A DNA stretch of 64,000 bases from a virus, in IMG/VR virus record IMGVR_UViG_3300049491_000350, positions 18,751-82,750 of that record. One strand, written 5' to 3'. A program made the position numbers and the translations under genes. Below the pieces are notes generated by a model. The model ran no database searches. It saw nothing but the letters and a program-made list of their open reading frames with translations, and had not been told where the DNA came from. Below, piece by piece: positions 7,897 to 17,726 of the stretch (its first letter is position 1; every line of letters starts with the position of its first letter).

Positions 7897-9333
7897 ATGA
7901 ACGGAAGTCAATTCAAGTGCGGTAATTCTACCTTCTCTATTGACCAGTGTATAAATGGTCAAACACCGCTAACATATTATGATGCCCTTGCACAGGTAGG
8001 CTTACAGAGGAGCTTACGTGAAGGTACTGTGCTTTGCTATTGGGATACAGGCGTAGAAGGCTTGTTCTCTCAAATGGCTGCTGTATTGGGGCAGGACAAA
8101 AGGGTAGTAAAAGCAAACCCATTTTATTGGACGGAATCATGCAGTGATTTTGCTATTACTGTATGCGTAAAAAAATCAGAAGATGCTGTGCCAGACCCCG
8201 GCGATTCTGTAACTGTTTCACTTGATGATTCTTCAATGAGTGCAAATGGTAAAAATTCAATCCCTACTGGCGGATACCGTGCTTACATCAAAGAGCTTAA
8301 AGGTAAAGGCGTAAACATTCTTTCTGTTGATAAAACAGTAATGGGTGGCCATACCATACAGCTTGAGCCATTGAACGGAGAAGTGTTAGACCTTACTGCT
8401 CTTGATAAATATACATTGCTGGTAGATACGCTACGCATGTACAAAAAAGGCGACACTGAATGTATCGTTACAGAAGGCTTCGTGCAGAACCCACCAGCCC
8501 TGCGTAAAGGCTATGTGCAGAAATTTGAAAAAGGCTACTGCATACACGAAGATGAAATTGACGGGTACGCATACAACGTTGAGTTCCGGGTGAATAAAGG
8601 CATTGACCCACTAACCAAAAAGAAAGTGGATTACTGGCATGTTCCGCAGGTAACAAACAAACTGCTTACTGACTGGATTGACAGCCGCAACATCAATACA
8701 ATGTTTGGTGTGCGTGATGACGTTAAGCAGGAAGGGTTTGATGGTATGGTTACTACCGCAGAAGCACAGGGTATGTTCAGCCGCAACTATGACCCGGCAT
8801 CAGGCGTATCCCTTAAAGCTCACTTGATGGGCATGATTAAATCTATCAGGAAAACAAACGGTTGTACAGACATGATGTTCCTGCATGATTTCAATTGGGG
8901 TATGGACTGGTCAGAAGGCATCGCTCAAATGGTTAAAGATTACGGCCAGAACCTGAACTTCTCTTTGTTTGGTAATGGTGGCAAGGGAACGCAAAACTTT
9001 GAGTTCTTCCAGTTTAAGGACTTCAAAGCGTTTAACTATCAATTCAGGACATTCCAGATTGATATGTTTGACAACATGCGTTATGGCAACTTCCTTAGCG
9101 ACTTCGCTATTGTAATGCCTGCCTGTAAGTTCAAAGACACTAACGGCAAAGTAGTGCCTCCTGTAACTTATACAAACATCGCTGCCGCAGAAGAAGCCGC
9201 ACAGAAAAAAATATGGAGCTACAATGAAATGGAAAGGGGTTGCCGTGTGGTGAATGTATTCGCCAAAGATTCTTACGGCCTTGAAATTCACTGTGCTTCT
9301 AAGCTGGGTGTAATGAGGAAAGTGAAATGCTAA
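7897..9333 (+). CDS. Probable major capsid protein
   Basis: 478 aa. Position directly after the scaffold-like gene, length, and mixed alpha/beta composition with many aromatic residues fit an HK97-fold major capsid protein. A stretch GFDGMVTTAEAQGMF (about residues 284-298) followed by a helix, and the C-terminal beta-rich region with IVMPACKFKD, look like the spine helix and P-domain region of such proteins. There is no N-terminal delta domain; the scaffold is a separate gene. Cysteines at several positions (8, 18, 82 and others) are notable. The stop TAA lies inside a TAAAATATTTTA palindrome. Confidence 0.7.
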   Translation: MNGSQFKCGNSTFSIDQCINGQTPLTYYDALAQVGLQRSLREGTVLCYWDTGVEGLFSQMAAVLGQDKRVVKANPFYWTESCSDFAITVCVKKSEDAVPDPGDSVTVSLDDSSMSANGKNSIPTGGYRAYIKELKGKGVNILSVDKTVMGGHTIQLEPLNGEVLDLTALDKYTLLVDTLRMYKKGDTECIVTEGFVQNPPALRKGYVQKFEKGYCIHEDEIDGYAYNVEFRVNKGIDPLTKKKVDYWHVPQVTNKLLTDWIDSRNINTMFGVRDDVKQEGFDGMVTTAEAQGMFSRNYDPASGVSLKAHLMGMIKSIRKTNGCTDMMFLHDFNWGMDWSEGIAQMVKDYGQNLNFSLFGNGGKGTQNFEFFQFKDFKAFNYQFRTFQIDMFDNMRYGNFLSDFAIVMPACKFKDTNGKVVPPVTYTNIAAAEEAAQKKIWSYNEMERGCRVVNVFAKDSYGLEIHCASKLGVMRKVKC

Positions 9334-9342
9334 AATATTTTA
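9331..9342. repeat. Boundary palindrome TAAAATATTTTA (copy 4)
   Basis: Perfect palindrome that contains the capsid gene stop codon and lies 34 nt before the next start. A CGGAGAAA stretch follows it. Confidence 0.85.
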
Positions 9343-9376
9343 TTAATTAACGGAGAAATACAAAAGTTTAAAAATT

Positions 9377-10309
9377 ATGAGTAACAAATATTATTCAATC
9401 CTTGTAGGTGGCAAAAAGCCGCAAGAAGTGGAGGTCGGTTTTCTGGACAAGAACACCGGCCTTCCTAAAGGCAAAACAGATAAAGCGACAATCGCTATTG
9501 GTTCAGTGTCCATACCAAACTATTCAAGCGTATGGGCAAAGCTGGAAGAAAAGCAAGGCAAGCTGACTGGCGAAATAGAGTTTCTTACATGGGGTGCAGC
9601 AGGCGGAAGTGCCACAGAAATAAGGTACTTGCCCAATTGCAAATCATTAAGCAAACAATATCAGGAACAGGTTGCCAAGCTCAACCCCGGAGAGAACGAC
9701 ATGGAGATTATTTTGAAGATTGGTGTAAATGATTTTAACAGGGATACGCAAGGCGGCCTTATTAAGATGCTGGAACACCATTCTTTGAACAGCGACAACA
9801 GCAGCAGAGACCCTCTCAACGAAAACATTATTTTTAGTAACCATGACCCTAAAAGCAGGGTTGCTAAGAAAACAACTGAAATCAGCGAAAGGAACACGGC
9901 TACTGGTATTGTTCTCCTTGCTAAGGAAGATGCTCAAACCCTGTTGGTATTGGCTGAAATATTCGGCCTTGACCCTAAGCGTCAGAGCGGCGACTTAGAA
10001 GAAGAATTGTTGACAAGGGCTGATGAGAAATCTAAAACCTTTAACCTTGTATTATCAAATGCAAAATCTAAGGCAAGGCAATTGCTCGACAAAGCTGCAA
10101 GCTATAACCTGCTTGATGCTAAAACCGCACAAGGGGAGATTCATTATACAGACGGCAGCAAACGTGAGAAACTTTTTGTAGGTATTGACGAAGAAGCAAA
10201 AGATAAGTTTGCGTTTGTAGTTGACAGTTATCTATCTCCTGCAACATTCAATGCTTTTAAAATCCTTGACAAAAAGGTAAAGAGCTACGAAAAAGACAGG
10301 ATGGAGTAA
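9377..10309 (+). CDS. Unknown head-region protein, 310 aa
   Basis: Not recognised. A beta-rich N-terminus (residues 1-110, with GEIEFLTWGAAGGSATEIRYLP) is followed by a charged helical part (about 170-280) containing AKEDAQTLLVLAEIFGLDP. No signal peptide, membrane segment or catalytic motif. It lies directly after the capsid gene and is probably co-transcribed with it, so it is likely a head-decoration, connector or accessory capsid protein. This role is inferred from position only. Confidence 0.75.
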   Translation: MSNKYYSILVGGKKPQEVEVGFLDKNTGLPKGKTDKATIAIGSVSIPNYSSVWAKLEEKQGKLTGEIEFLTWGAAGGSATEIRYLPNCKSLSKQYQEQVAKLNPGENDMEIILKIGVNDFNRDTQGGLIKMLEHHSLNSDNSSRDPLNENIIFSNHDPKSRVAKKTTEISERNTATGIVLLAKEDAQTLLVLAEIFGLDPKRQSGDLEEELLTRADEKSKTFNLVLSNAKSKARQLLDKAASYNLLDAKTAQGEIHYTDGSKREKLFVGIDEEAKDKFAFVVDSYLSPATFNAFKILDKKVKSYEKDRME

Positions 10310-10348
10310 AACAATTTTATCTCACAACAATTTTAAATAGTTAAAGCA

Positions 10349-10897
10349 ATGGCTGTAATAAAAGTAAAAAAACTCTGGGAAGATGGTGAGTTAGTTGGCG
10401 CATGTAATATCCTTGTTGGCATGGACTGCGCTACCTTTAATATGGGTTCTTTGCGTCCTGTATGGGTGCAAAGGAAAGCTGGCTGCTGCGGAAATGGCGG
10501 CACTACCACCATCACATTCAAAAACCCAAATGATGCGAATGCCCTATCCGGCGTTTGGGTTGAATCAAACGGAAGGGGCATAGTTCTGGACGCAGTTGAT
10601 GTGGCCGCAGTAGTTGACAAATGCAACCTGTGTTGCGGTGAGGACACTACTGTTGAAGCTCAATTTGATGGAGTTATCCCTGCTATTGACGAAGGTGCGG
10701 ATGCTACATTCTGCGTTACCCGTTCTGATGACGGAAGTTATCTGGCCGTTAACCAGACTTACCTTGACTATCTTGGTAAGTACACAACAATGGTACATAA
10801 ATCAAACGCAGGCGGCGTTAGCAAATACGAAATCAAAGCCAAAGTTAAGCCAGTGGGCGTTGGTGCTGATGTCGTTGCTACCGGGGTTTGTGCATAA
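10349..10897 (+). CDS. Unknown Cys-rich 182-aa protein after the capsid genes
   Basis: Not recognised. It is beta-rich with Cys pairs: CCGNGG near residue 50 and CNLCCGED near residue 93, plus single Cys elsewhere. The CNLCC motif could bind metal or form disulfides in the virion. The compact beta-sandwich character fits a head-decoration or fibre-type protein. An intrinsic terminator 50 nt after its stop ends the head module here. Confidence 0.65.
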   Translation: MAVIKVKKLWEDGELVGACNILVGMDCATFNMGSLRPVWVQRKAGCCGNGGTTTITFKNPNDANALSGVWVESNGRGIVLDAVDVAAVVDKCNLCCGEDTTVEAQFDGVIPAIDEGADATFCVTRSDDGSYLAVNQTYLDYLGKYTTMVHKSNAGGVSKYEIKAKVKPVGVGADVVATGVCA

Positions 10898-10947
10898 GGT
10901 TTTAAAAAAGCCGCTCGGTAAAAACGAGTAGTATTCTCCGTTAATGA

Positions 10948-10984
10948 GGGCATTGGTCAATTTATTGCGCCAGTGCCCTTTTTT
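10948..10984 (+). terminator. Intrinsic terminator ending the head module
   Basis: A 9-bp stem (GGGCATTGG with CCAGTGCCC, one T-G pair), a 13-nt loop and six T. The gap 10898-11006 holds this terminator and a palindrome and no gene. Confidence 0.85.
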
Positions 10985-10988
10985 ACTT

Positions 10989-11000
10989 TAAAATATTTTA
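10989..11000. repeat. Boundary palindrome TAAAATATTTTA (copy 5)
   Basis: Perfect palindrome between the terminator and the ATG at 11007 (6-nt gap). Confidence 0.85.
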
Positions 11001-11006
11001 CAACTG

Positions 11007-14000
11007 ATGGAAAATATAAAAATGATAGCCAACTCGCCCAACATAGCGCAGTTTGGATTTTCAACAACATTCAATCTTGAGAACAGGACTATTGAGTTAT
11101 CAATAGGAAGCGGCCTTACTGTTTTCAAAGGGAGCGGCGCAACTGTTACTAAAATTTATTTTGAAGTAAAAGACCCGTCCGGGCTACGCCTCGCTGTTAT
11201 AAACTATGACGAGCCTCCGCACATAGACCCAACGGTTAAAGACTTCTTTGTTATTGACCTCCCAAATGGATTTGCTCAATTCGGATACTTTTTAATAAAG
11301 GGTGTTATAAAAGATGCTGATGGAAAAGTGTACCCTGTTGAGTTCAAAAAAAATGTATGCAAGCCGAAAGGGTTTAAAAAAGATTGCGTGGCTGGCAAGT
11401 TTGACGTAGTGCCAAACTGCGACATGCCTAAAATATCTTTTTATGAAGTAACAGATTTTTCATACGGCGGAAAAAGCCCTATTGAAACTGTTAAGGATGG
11501 GGTTGTTTACTATCCAAAAGGAACGCTTGCAGATGTACCATTTTCGTTTACCCCATTTGAAATTGCTGGTAGCGGAAAAGTATATACAGGCGGATATACT
11601 GTAAGAAATAAAACAATTGCAACATACGACTTAGGCGACATGGTGTATGTTGTAGTTTCATATAAAACATCAAAAGATTTCTCTGTTGAATGCAACTCTA
11701 ATTTATGCAGGGTTCTTTGCTGCATCATGGAGCTTGAAGAAAAGTACCGCAATAACGGCGGAACAGAAATAGGCAGGGATGCAAAGCGCAAGCTGGATGA
11801 GATAAGTGTTCCGCTATACATTGCTACTGCAAGGGAGCGTTGCGGAAAATCAGCAGAAGATTATATCGCACAGATTGAAAAAATAATAGGGTGCGATTGC
11901 GGTTGCGGAAGTGAAAGCGTTGAGCCTAAGCTGTTGCTTGGTTCTGGAAGTGGGTCAACTATCAGCGTGGAAGGAGAATGCGCCACTACGGTTACGCCGC
12001 AGGTCTCTGGTGATACTATGAGGTATGTTGTTAAAACAAAATCAACTACCATAGGAGACAACAATAAAGACTTGTCTTATTATGTTACAACTGTCGCAGG
12101 GCAATGCAACACTGATTACACTCTATGGTTCAATTATCCTATCCTTGCGGAAACGATACTGAATACCATCAGGACAGACGAAGCCTTGTCAAACATATTC
12201 AACCAGATTGTAAATGCTGCATCAGGGATTGACTTATCAGGCCTTGACGGCAAGTGTATCTTAAAAGACTTTAACAAGTGCGACTATACGCTTATTGAAG
12301 TTGTTGATGGCAGGGTGATAGATATGACAGGCGTAATAATTGACGGCCAGGTTTATAACGCTGGGGCAATTTCATTCGACCAGCCAGTAGGTGCTATTAA
12401 AGAGTTCCTCTCGTCTCTTGACCTCGGAGATTTTCAAGTTACATGGGATAACAGCACAAAGTCAATCATGGTTACTTCGCATAACAACACCCATACAGTA
12501 AACGCATTGTTGCTGCATGAAGATGTTAAAGGTGGAGGGGAAAATAGCTATTCAAAAGCATTTGTAAAATCTTGTAAAACATTTGCAGATTTTCTGCAAG
12601 CTGTTATTGATTATGTATGTTCTCTTACTATTGCAAAAATAGCATTAGGGGAGAAGATGATATTGTGCAAGATTGTTGGTGGCGAATTAAAACAGATTCC
12701 ATACGAAGGAGATGTTTCATTGCTTGAATATATTAAAGGCCAGAATGAAGCCCTGTGTGCGCTGGCAACTACAATACAAACATTAAAGGGTTTGGATTGC
12801 ACGACAATGAAAACAATCTTCCCGGCAACATCAAAAAAGGTTATTGAGGGAGATGTATTGTATGGCACTAAAGAAGCTGCCTGCGCTGGCGTTACTTATA
12901 AAGAGATAGCGGATAAGATATTGCATGTGATATTCAGCGATACCGAATTGAAGGAATATTTCTGCGCTCAAATTGCTACCTGCGGACAGCCCGGTTGCAC
13001 ACCTGTAAGTAATATCAGTGTTCAGCTTATACAGGCAAATGACGAAGGGGAATTTTCTGCTGAATTTGCTGAATCATTTAACGTCATCAATGGCGGCAGT
13101 GATTTCGGAATACTTATCAATGCGTTTGGCCTTGGGGATGCTACTGCATTCACCATTGGTTACAGGCTGTATGGAAGCGGAGACCCATTTGTTTACATCG
13201 AGCCAGAGCCTACCGCATTGCCATTCCTTATCACCAATGTTCCTAACGGTAGGTATGAAATATCTATTGCTAAGAAATGCGCCAATGGGGTGTATTCTAA
13301 CCCGATATTCGGCACATCTGCTGGTTGCCCTGTACCAATATCATTTGCTGCACAGGCTGGCACAGACAACGACTTCCTTATCACGTATCAACTTGCACCG
13401 GGTCAGACTACCTATGATGTTGAACTTGTATCTCCTAATGGCGGCATAACTGTTATTGAAGGCTCTGATGGCAATTCAGCCGCAGGCATATCAATACCAG
13501 CACCAATCATACTTAATGGCGAATGGACGCTTAGGCTGCGTGGTAAATGCGTTGCTGATATTCCGAGCCTGTGGAGCGATTGGAGCAACCCTATTGGCAT
13601 CTTTGTTAACACACAGGATATTTGCCCACAAGTGTTGTCAGCCAGTTTCACTAACATAACACCAACTGGTGCGGTTATCACTGCTGCTGTTCCAAACAAT
13701 CAGCCATCAACAATAGGTTACACATTGTTATTGACCAAAGCTGGCGCAGGCCCTCTATACTATACGCAAGCTGGTTATATCTGGAATGTAAACAATCTGG
13801 AAGCGAACACTCTTTACAGCGTGTACATAGTAACTAACTGTGCAGGCGGACTGTCATCAAGCCCTAAAGTTGTTGGCTCGTTCACTACGGCAGAATCAAC
13901 TGTTGTATCAGGGGGAAGCGCATCAAACGGATTCAATCCTTCTAATGGAGCGTTTACCATTTCTGTTGATACAGATATGAAGTTGCAAATATTTAATACG

Positions 14001-14195
14001 ATGGGTCAGAATGGTGCTGCTGCAACTATTGTAATAACGGATACGGTTGGTGGAGGAACAACAACTCAATCTGTTGACAACTCTACTGCCAATCCAAAAT
14101 CTGTAACGTTTAATATGCCAGCAGGCTCTTACACATTTGTATTGTCTGTATCAATACCTTCGGGAACATCATTTGCTACATTCATACAAGCATAA
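11007..14195 (+). CDS. Large virion protein with fibronectin-III-like C-terminal domains
   Basis: 1062 aa. The N-terminal region (residues 1-230) is beta-rich. The middle contains paired Cys such as CDCGCGSES near residue 295. The C-terminal part contains two fibronectin type III-like domains, about residues 775-865 and 872-965, the second with the pattern SASFTNITPTGAVITAA then NNLEANTLYSVYIVTNCAG. It ends in a beta-sandwich (970-1062) ending in a strand pair. No signal peptide. FN3 domains on virions are thought to bind glycans, so this is probably a head fibre or tail surface protein. It opens the next transcription unit after the terminator at 10948. Confidence 0.7.
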   Translation: MENIKMIANSPNIAQFGFSTTFNLENRTIELSIGSGLTVFKGSGATVTKIYFEVKDPSGLRLAVINYDEPPHIDPTVKDFFVIDLPNGFAQFGYFLIKGVIKDADGKVYPVEFKKNVCKPKGFKKDCVAGKFDVVPNCDMPKISFYEVTDFSYGGKSPIETVKDGVVYYPKGTLADVPFSFTPFEIAGSGKVYTGGYTVRNKTIATYDLGDMVYVVVSYKTSKDFSVECNSNLCRVLCCIMELEEKYRNNGGTEIGRDAKRKLDEISVPLYIATARERCGKSAEDYIAQIEKIIGCDCGCGSESVEPKLLLGSGSGSTISVEGECATTVTPQVSGDTMRYVVKTKSTTIGDNNKDLSYYVTTVAGQCNTDYTLWFNYPILAETILNTIRTDEALSNIFNQIVNAASGIDLSGLDGKCILKDFNKCDYTLIEVVDGRVIDMTGVIIDGQVYNAGAISFDQPVGAIKEFLSSLDLGDFQVTWDNSTKSIMVTSHNNTHTVNALLLHEDVKGGGENSYSKAFVKSCKTFADFLQAVIDYVCSLTIAKIALGEKMILCKIVGGELKQIPYEGDVSLLEYIKGQNEALCALATTIQTLKGLDCTTMKTIFPATSKKVIEGDVLYGTKEAACAGVTYKEIADKILHVIFSDTELKEYFCAQIATCGQPGCTPVSNISVQLIQANDEGEFSAEFAESFNVINGGSDFGILINAFGLGDATAFTIGYRLYGSGDPFVYIEPEPTALPFLITNVPNGRYEISIAKKCANGVYSNPIFGTSAGCPVPISFAAQAGTDNDFLITYQLAPGQTTYDVELVSPNGGITVIEGSDGNSAAGISIPAPIILNGEWTLRLRGKCVADIPSLWSDWSNPIGIFVNTQDICPQVLSASFTNITPTGAVITAAVPNNQPSTIGYTLLLTKAGAGPLYYTQAGYIWNVNNLEANTLYSVYIVTNCAGGLSSSPKVVGSFTTAESTVVSGGSASNGFNPSNGAFTISVDTDMKLQIFNTMGQNGAAATIVITDTVGGGTTTQSVDNSTANPKSVTFNMPAGSYTFVLSVSIPSGTSFATFIQA

Positions 14196-14202
14196 ATAAA
14201 CT

Positions 14203-14982
14203 ATGGCGCAGAAAATTATAACAATGGGTAGGGTGCTGAAATCTGTTCTTGCTTCGGCAAACAAAGAACAGAATCAGCACTATCCACCTCATATATTCAA
14301 CGAACACTTTGTACTTGTTACAAAGTGGTTGTTGGATGAGATTGCCAAGATATTCCCGACCCAACAGACAATCGTTGATTTGGCAAGGTCGTTCTTGAAA
14401 ACTGCTGACAAGCAGGTAAAGAACGGCCTTATACCATTTCCTGACGATTACAGGAATCTTCTTAGTGTAAGCATTTTTTCTTCTGATGATTTCAAGACTG
14501 CCTGCGATTGTACTAAACAAGATGGTGATGGCGATGAGTGCAGCGAATTTGAAAATGACCCAATAGCGCCTACTGACAAACAGATTGAAAGTAAAATTGC
14601 AGAGCGCAGGGCAAGAAGCAAAAGAGTTAAGATTGTAGATATAGATGAATGGGATTATCTTACGCAGCACGTCTATAAAAAACCAACGCTACAAAAGCCA
14701 ATAGCTTGTATATTTGAAGGCGAAGGAATAAGGATTTGCCCATTTGATGTACCAAGCGTTGAGGTTAGGTTCTTGAGAAATCCAAAGGATTACGTTTACA
14801 ACTATGACACACTCCCTGACGATACTTATGTGTTCAATACAGTAGGGAGTGAGGAGAGCGAATGGTTTGACAATGCGGCAACTCAATTATACAAAGGCGT
14901 TGCAACATTATACGCAATGTACGTGAAGGATACAGAGATGAGGGATTACAACATAGAGCTTAAAAATTCAGGCATTTTTTAA
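14203..14982 (+). CDS. Unknown 259-aa connector/tail-region protein
   Basis: Not recognised. Mixed helical and beta protein: the N-terminus has HYPPHIFNEHFVLVTKWLLDEIAKIF (a long helix), an acidic Asp/Glu patch (about residues 100-125), and a C-terminal beta part ending in a helix with TQLYKGVATLYAMYVKDTEM. It starts 8 nt after the 1062-aa gene and so belongs to the same unit. A head-to-tail adaptor role is plausible from position only. Confidence 0.7.
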   Translation: MAQKIITMGRVLKSVLASANKEQNQHYPPHIFNEHFVLVTKWLLDEIAKIFPTQQTIVDLARSFLKTADKQVKNGLIPFPDDYRNLLSVSIFSSDDFKTACDCTKQDGDGDECSEFENDPIAPTDKQIESKIAERRARSKRVKIVDIDEWDYLTQHVYKKPTLQKPIACIFEGEGIRICPFDVPSVEVRFLRNPKDYVYNYDTLPDDTYVFNTVGSEESEWFDNAATQLYKGVATLYAMYVKDTEMRDYNIELKNSGIF

Positions 14983-14989
14983 ACACTTT

Positions 14990-15001
14990 TAAAATATTTT
15001 A
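14990..15001. repeat. Boundary palindrome TAAAATATTTTA (copy 6)
   Basis: Perfect palindrome 5 nt before the ATG at 15007. Confidence 0.85.
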
Positions 15002-15006
15002 CAATT

Positions 15007-15243
15007 ATGAAAAAGAATCCAATCAGCTTCAACATTCAATCAGAATACCTGAAAGGAAAAGTAGAGGAGGAAGAAAAGGCAGAAGCCAAAGACGAAAGAC
15101 AAAACCTGAACATCTCTATCCGCCAGATAGAAAACGGGTGGATAATTCGTGAAAGCTGGGATGAGCCTTGCGATGACGGGTGTGGAACAAGGTGGAAGGA
15201 AAGGGAAATGTATTCAGCAACCAATCCAGTGGAGGTAAAATAA
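15007..15243 (+). CDS. Small acidic unknown protein, 78 aa
   Basis: Not recognised. The N-terminal half is a charged helix (KGKVEEEEKAEAKDERQN); the C-terminal half is short and beta-like with CDDGCGTRW (about residues 57-65). It is followed 2 nt later by the membrane protein at 15246 and is preceded by a boundary palindrome. The very short gap suggests coupling to the next gene. No function assigned. Confidence 0.65.
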   Translation: MKKNPISFNIQSEYLKGKVEEEEKAEAKDERQNLNISIRQIENGWIIRESWDEPCDDGCGTRWKEREMYSATNPVEVK

Positions 15244-15245
15244 CT

Positions 15246-15854
15246 ATGGCAACAACTATCATCATTGTCTGTGTTTGCTTTTTGCTGGCACAGGCATTGT
15301 TCATTAACGGCGTGGAAATGGCATCATCAGGAAAGACGGAGATACTGCCTGACGGAAGCCACAAGGATTCAGAGATGATTCTTTACCCTATCGCCAAAGA
15401 AGTGAACAAAACTAAAGAGCGCAATGTATTGTACACTAACGAGCGTCTTTATGCGCTGATGAACAATATCTCAAACGTGTATGCGGCTATTGACTGCAAG
15501 CCAGACAAGATAGGCATTGACCACATATACTTTGCCAGCCCGGACAAACGTGCCATATTCAGGCAACTGATTTCAAAAATCGAAAAGGATTTTAATTTGT
15601 CTGTGTCAAACGTAGAAGGCGAAGGCGACTTTTATTTTTCTATCATCGAAAAGACGCATGTGTACTCAAAGTATTTGCGTATGCCTACATTCGGCTGTAT
15701 TAAATGTATGCCGAGTTTCTGGGGAAGCCTTACCTACTGGCCTTTCATTTCAATAGCGTTCCCGTCAATAGAGTACAAGTTGCTTTTGTGGGTATGCGAT
15801 ATTGTTATACTTGTACCAATCTGTTATTTCATTCACAAGAAACTGGATAAATGA
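15246..15854 (+). CDS. Unknown membrane protein with N- and C-terminal TM segments
   Basis: 202 aa from ATG 15246, chosen because it lies 2 nt after the upstream stop and starts the hydrophobic segment; the open frame extends upstream to 15180. A first membrane helix covers residues about 2-22 (ATTIIIVCVCFLLAQALF), a soluble middle part follows, and a second pair of hydrophobic segments lies at about 150-195 (WPFISIAF and YKLLLWVCDIVILVPICYF). It is unusual inside a structural block. Its stop overlaps the next ATG. Role unknown. Confidence 0.7.
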   Translation: MATTIIIVCVCFLLAQALFINGVEMASSGKTEILPDGSHKDSEMILYPIAKEVNKTKERNVLYTNERLYALMNNISNVYAAIDCKPDKIGIDHIYFASPDKRAIFRQLISKIEKDFNLSVSNVEGEGDFYFSIIEKTHVYSKYLRMPTFGCIKCMPSFWGSLTYWPFISIAFPSIEYKLLLWVCDIVILVPICYFIHKKLDK

Positions 15855-16504
15855 AAATAATCGTTATAGCCGCCGTATGTGAATCTGTTTACTACAACGG
15901 CAGGATAAAAACAGGAAGCAGGAAACTCGATATAGATGACTTTGAGCAGCTTGCAATAGCTGCTCATGGGTCTATAATGAGGAAGTTGTATTACGACCTG
16001 AAAAAGGCTGGCGGCGAAGCATTGTATTTCTCCGATTCAATTGATTACAAAACATTCAAAGTAAAAACAAGGGGCAAGGATAAATACTTTGAGATAGAAG
16101 AACAATTGGTAAACATGCCTTACGGCATGTCTATATTCGGCATATTCCCTGTTAATGAAAAAGGGGTCAGGACAGACAAGGACATCAGGTTTTTAAAAGC
16201 GCAGTATGGCCAAGACTGGCTTTACGATGGCGAAGATTTTGATGACGTTCCATTTTATATAAAGAAAGGTAAAAGGGTATGGCTATACAATTGCGACTTC
16301 TTAAAACAAGACGAGGAGGTAGAGGTAGAAGGGTTGTTTAACGAAGATGACATTGATATTCCTAATGACGTAGCCTTTGAGGTTATAAACACCATTCTCG
16401 GAACGACCTTAAAGGTTGCAGGATTCCCTATTGACCCAACCAATGACAACAATCCAAACTCTCTTGAGATAAGAAAAAAACTTGCAGACCCAGCTTCTGT
16501 ATAA
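15851..16504 (+). CDS. Unknown 217-aa protein, translationally coupled
   Basis: Not recognised. The ATG overlaps the TGA of the membrane gene (ATGA). Acidic protein with a beta-rich start (MKIIVIAAVCESVYYNGR) and an acidic central loop with EEVEVEGLFNEDDIDIPND. The hydrophobic start is short and is more likely a buried strand than a signal peptide. Its position in the tail module suggests a virion or assembly function; nothing in the sequence decides this. Confidence 0.7.
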   Translation: MKIIVIAAVCESVYYNGRIKTGSRKLDIDDFEQLAIAAHGSIMRKLYYDLKKAGGEALYFSDSIDYKTFKVKTRGKDKYFEIEEQLVNMPYGMSIFGIFPVNEKGVRTDKDIRFLKAQYGQDWLYDGEDFDDVPFYIKKGKRVWLYNCDFLKQDEEVEVEGLFNEDDIDIPNDVAFEVINTILGTTLKVAGFPIDPTNDNNPNSLEIRKKLADPASV

Positions 16505-16508
16505 AAAA

Positions 16509-16520
16509 TAAAATATTTTA
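16509..16520. repeat. Boundary palindrome TAAAATATTTTA (copy 7)
   Basis: Perfect palindrome with a 2-nt gap to the ATG at 16523. Confidence 0.85.
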
Positions 16521-16522
16521 TA

Positions 16523-16705
16523 ATGGCAAAGAAAACATTTAACATTGAAGAAGAATACGCAGGACAGTCTGGACAATCTGCTGCGGAAGAACAGCCAGCA
16601 GCAGAGGAGATAACAATTTCATCTGAACAGGTTACTGAAATGAGAGCCTTGAAGGATGCAGGTGATATGGAAGGGCTGGGCAACTATATTGCTAATATCA
16701 TTTAA
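16523..16705 (+). CDS. Small acidic unknown protein, 60 aa
   Basis: Not recognised. Gln-, Ala- and Glu-rich N-terminus (GQSGQSAAEEQPAAEE), then an amphipathic helix (SSEQVTEMRALKDAGDMEG). Start and length fit a real small gene: it follows a boundary palindrome by 2 nt and ends 10 nt before the next start. Possibly a small virion or chaperone-like assembly factor. Confidence 0.6.
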   Translation: MAKKTFNIEEEYAGQSGQSAAEEQPAAEEITISSEQVTEMRALKDAGDMEGLGNYIANII

Positions 16706-16715
16706 AACAAACACC

Positions 16716-17726
16716 ATGTCAGAAGTACCGAGCTTATCTAATATGATGAAGATGGAGGATGCCATCAAGGGCATATTGCAGCGTGAAGGCGATGCAATGG
16801 GCGTAAACCTGCTTAGGTACAGGAGCGTTGCAAAAGATGTATTCCGCACTCTGAACCTTAGCAAAATACGCCAGACAAAAAGGGTTTGGCTCACCGTTGA
16901 CAAGAGGACAAACTCTGTAAAAGTTCCTCCATACTATATGTTCTTTTCTTCCCTTACTATTCAGGATGACTGCGGACGGTGGATACCGTTAGTAATAAAT
17001 TCTAACATCGTAAGAGATGTGGTTGATATTTCACAGGACAAAAATTGCCATTGCGAATGCGGTTGTAATTCTTCTGCCTGTGGACAGATTCAAAACTACG
17101 AGCTTGTTGAGGAAAAGGTTATGGCAAAAATGCCAGACGGCACACAAAAAGAGTTTGATACATACACAAGGAAAAAAATAAATAAGGATGGCTCTATGGT
17201 AATAGAGAAGTCGTTTCCCAAAGCTATGTACGATGGAGGAGAATGGGTTGATACGGCTATTGCTGTTGAAGAAGAATTTTTGTGTAAGCTGGAAGTGAAA
17301 GAATGCGGATGCCTTAAAGAAACAAAAGGCAACATGGATAAAATACATGAGTGCTGTGGAGATGCTTTCTTTAGTGTTGAATGCGGAGGCACTTGCTGTA
17401 CCCCACAGAGCAGCCTTACATTTAACATTAGCGAAACAGGAGACAGGTTTGACTTCCCATCTGGCTTTCATTATCCAAAGGTGTTGCTGCGGTTCTTTTA
17501 TGACGCTCCGCTTAAAGAATTAATGATACCAGTTGTGGCAAAGAAGGCTATCATGCTTGGCATAAAAGCAGAGATAGCAGAGTTTGATGGAACGGAATCA
17601 TTAGGGAGGATTGATTTCTATAAAAAGTCTTACAATCAGGAGGCGGAAAAACTTCACCAGTTGCTTCAAAGGTTTTCTTTACGCAACTTCTATGAATATG
17701 TTTTAGGTCATAAAAAAATGTTGTAA
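16716..17726 (+). CDS. Unknown 336-aa tail-module protein with Cys clusters
   Basis: 336 aa from ATG 16716; the open frame extends back to 16656, but that start would overlap the 60-aa gene. The N-terminal helical part has LSKIRQTKRVWLTVDKR. The centre is notable for Cys: HCECGCNSSACGQ (about residues 111-123) and further CGCLKE and ECCGDAFFSVECGGTCC (about 205-230). This density suggests metal binding or disulfides. The C-terminus is helical and the last codons meet the next ATG at 17727 directly. Probably a tail or connector protein. Confidence 0.7.
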   Translation: MSEVPSLSNMMKMEDAIKGILQREGDAMGVNLLRYRSVAKDVFRTLNLSKIRQTKRVWLTVDKRTNSVKVPPYYMFFSSLTIQDDCGRWIPLVINSNIVRDVVDISQDKNCHCECGCNSSACGQIQNYELVEEKVMAKMPDGTQKEFDTYTRKKINKDGSMVIEKSFPKAMYDGGEWVDTAIAVEEEFLCKLEVKECGCLKETKGNMDKIHECCGDAFFSVECGGTCCTPQSSLTFNISETGDRFDFPSGFHYPKVLLRFFYDAPLKELMIPVVAKKAIMLGIKAEIAEFDGTESLGRIDFYKKSYNQEAEKLHQLLQRFSLRNFYEYVLGHKKML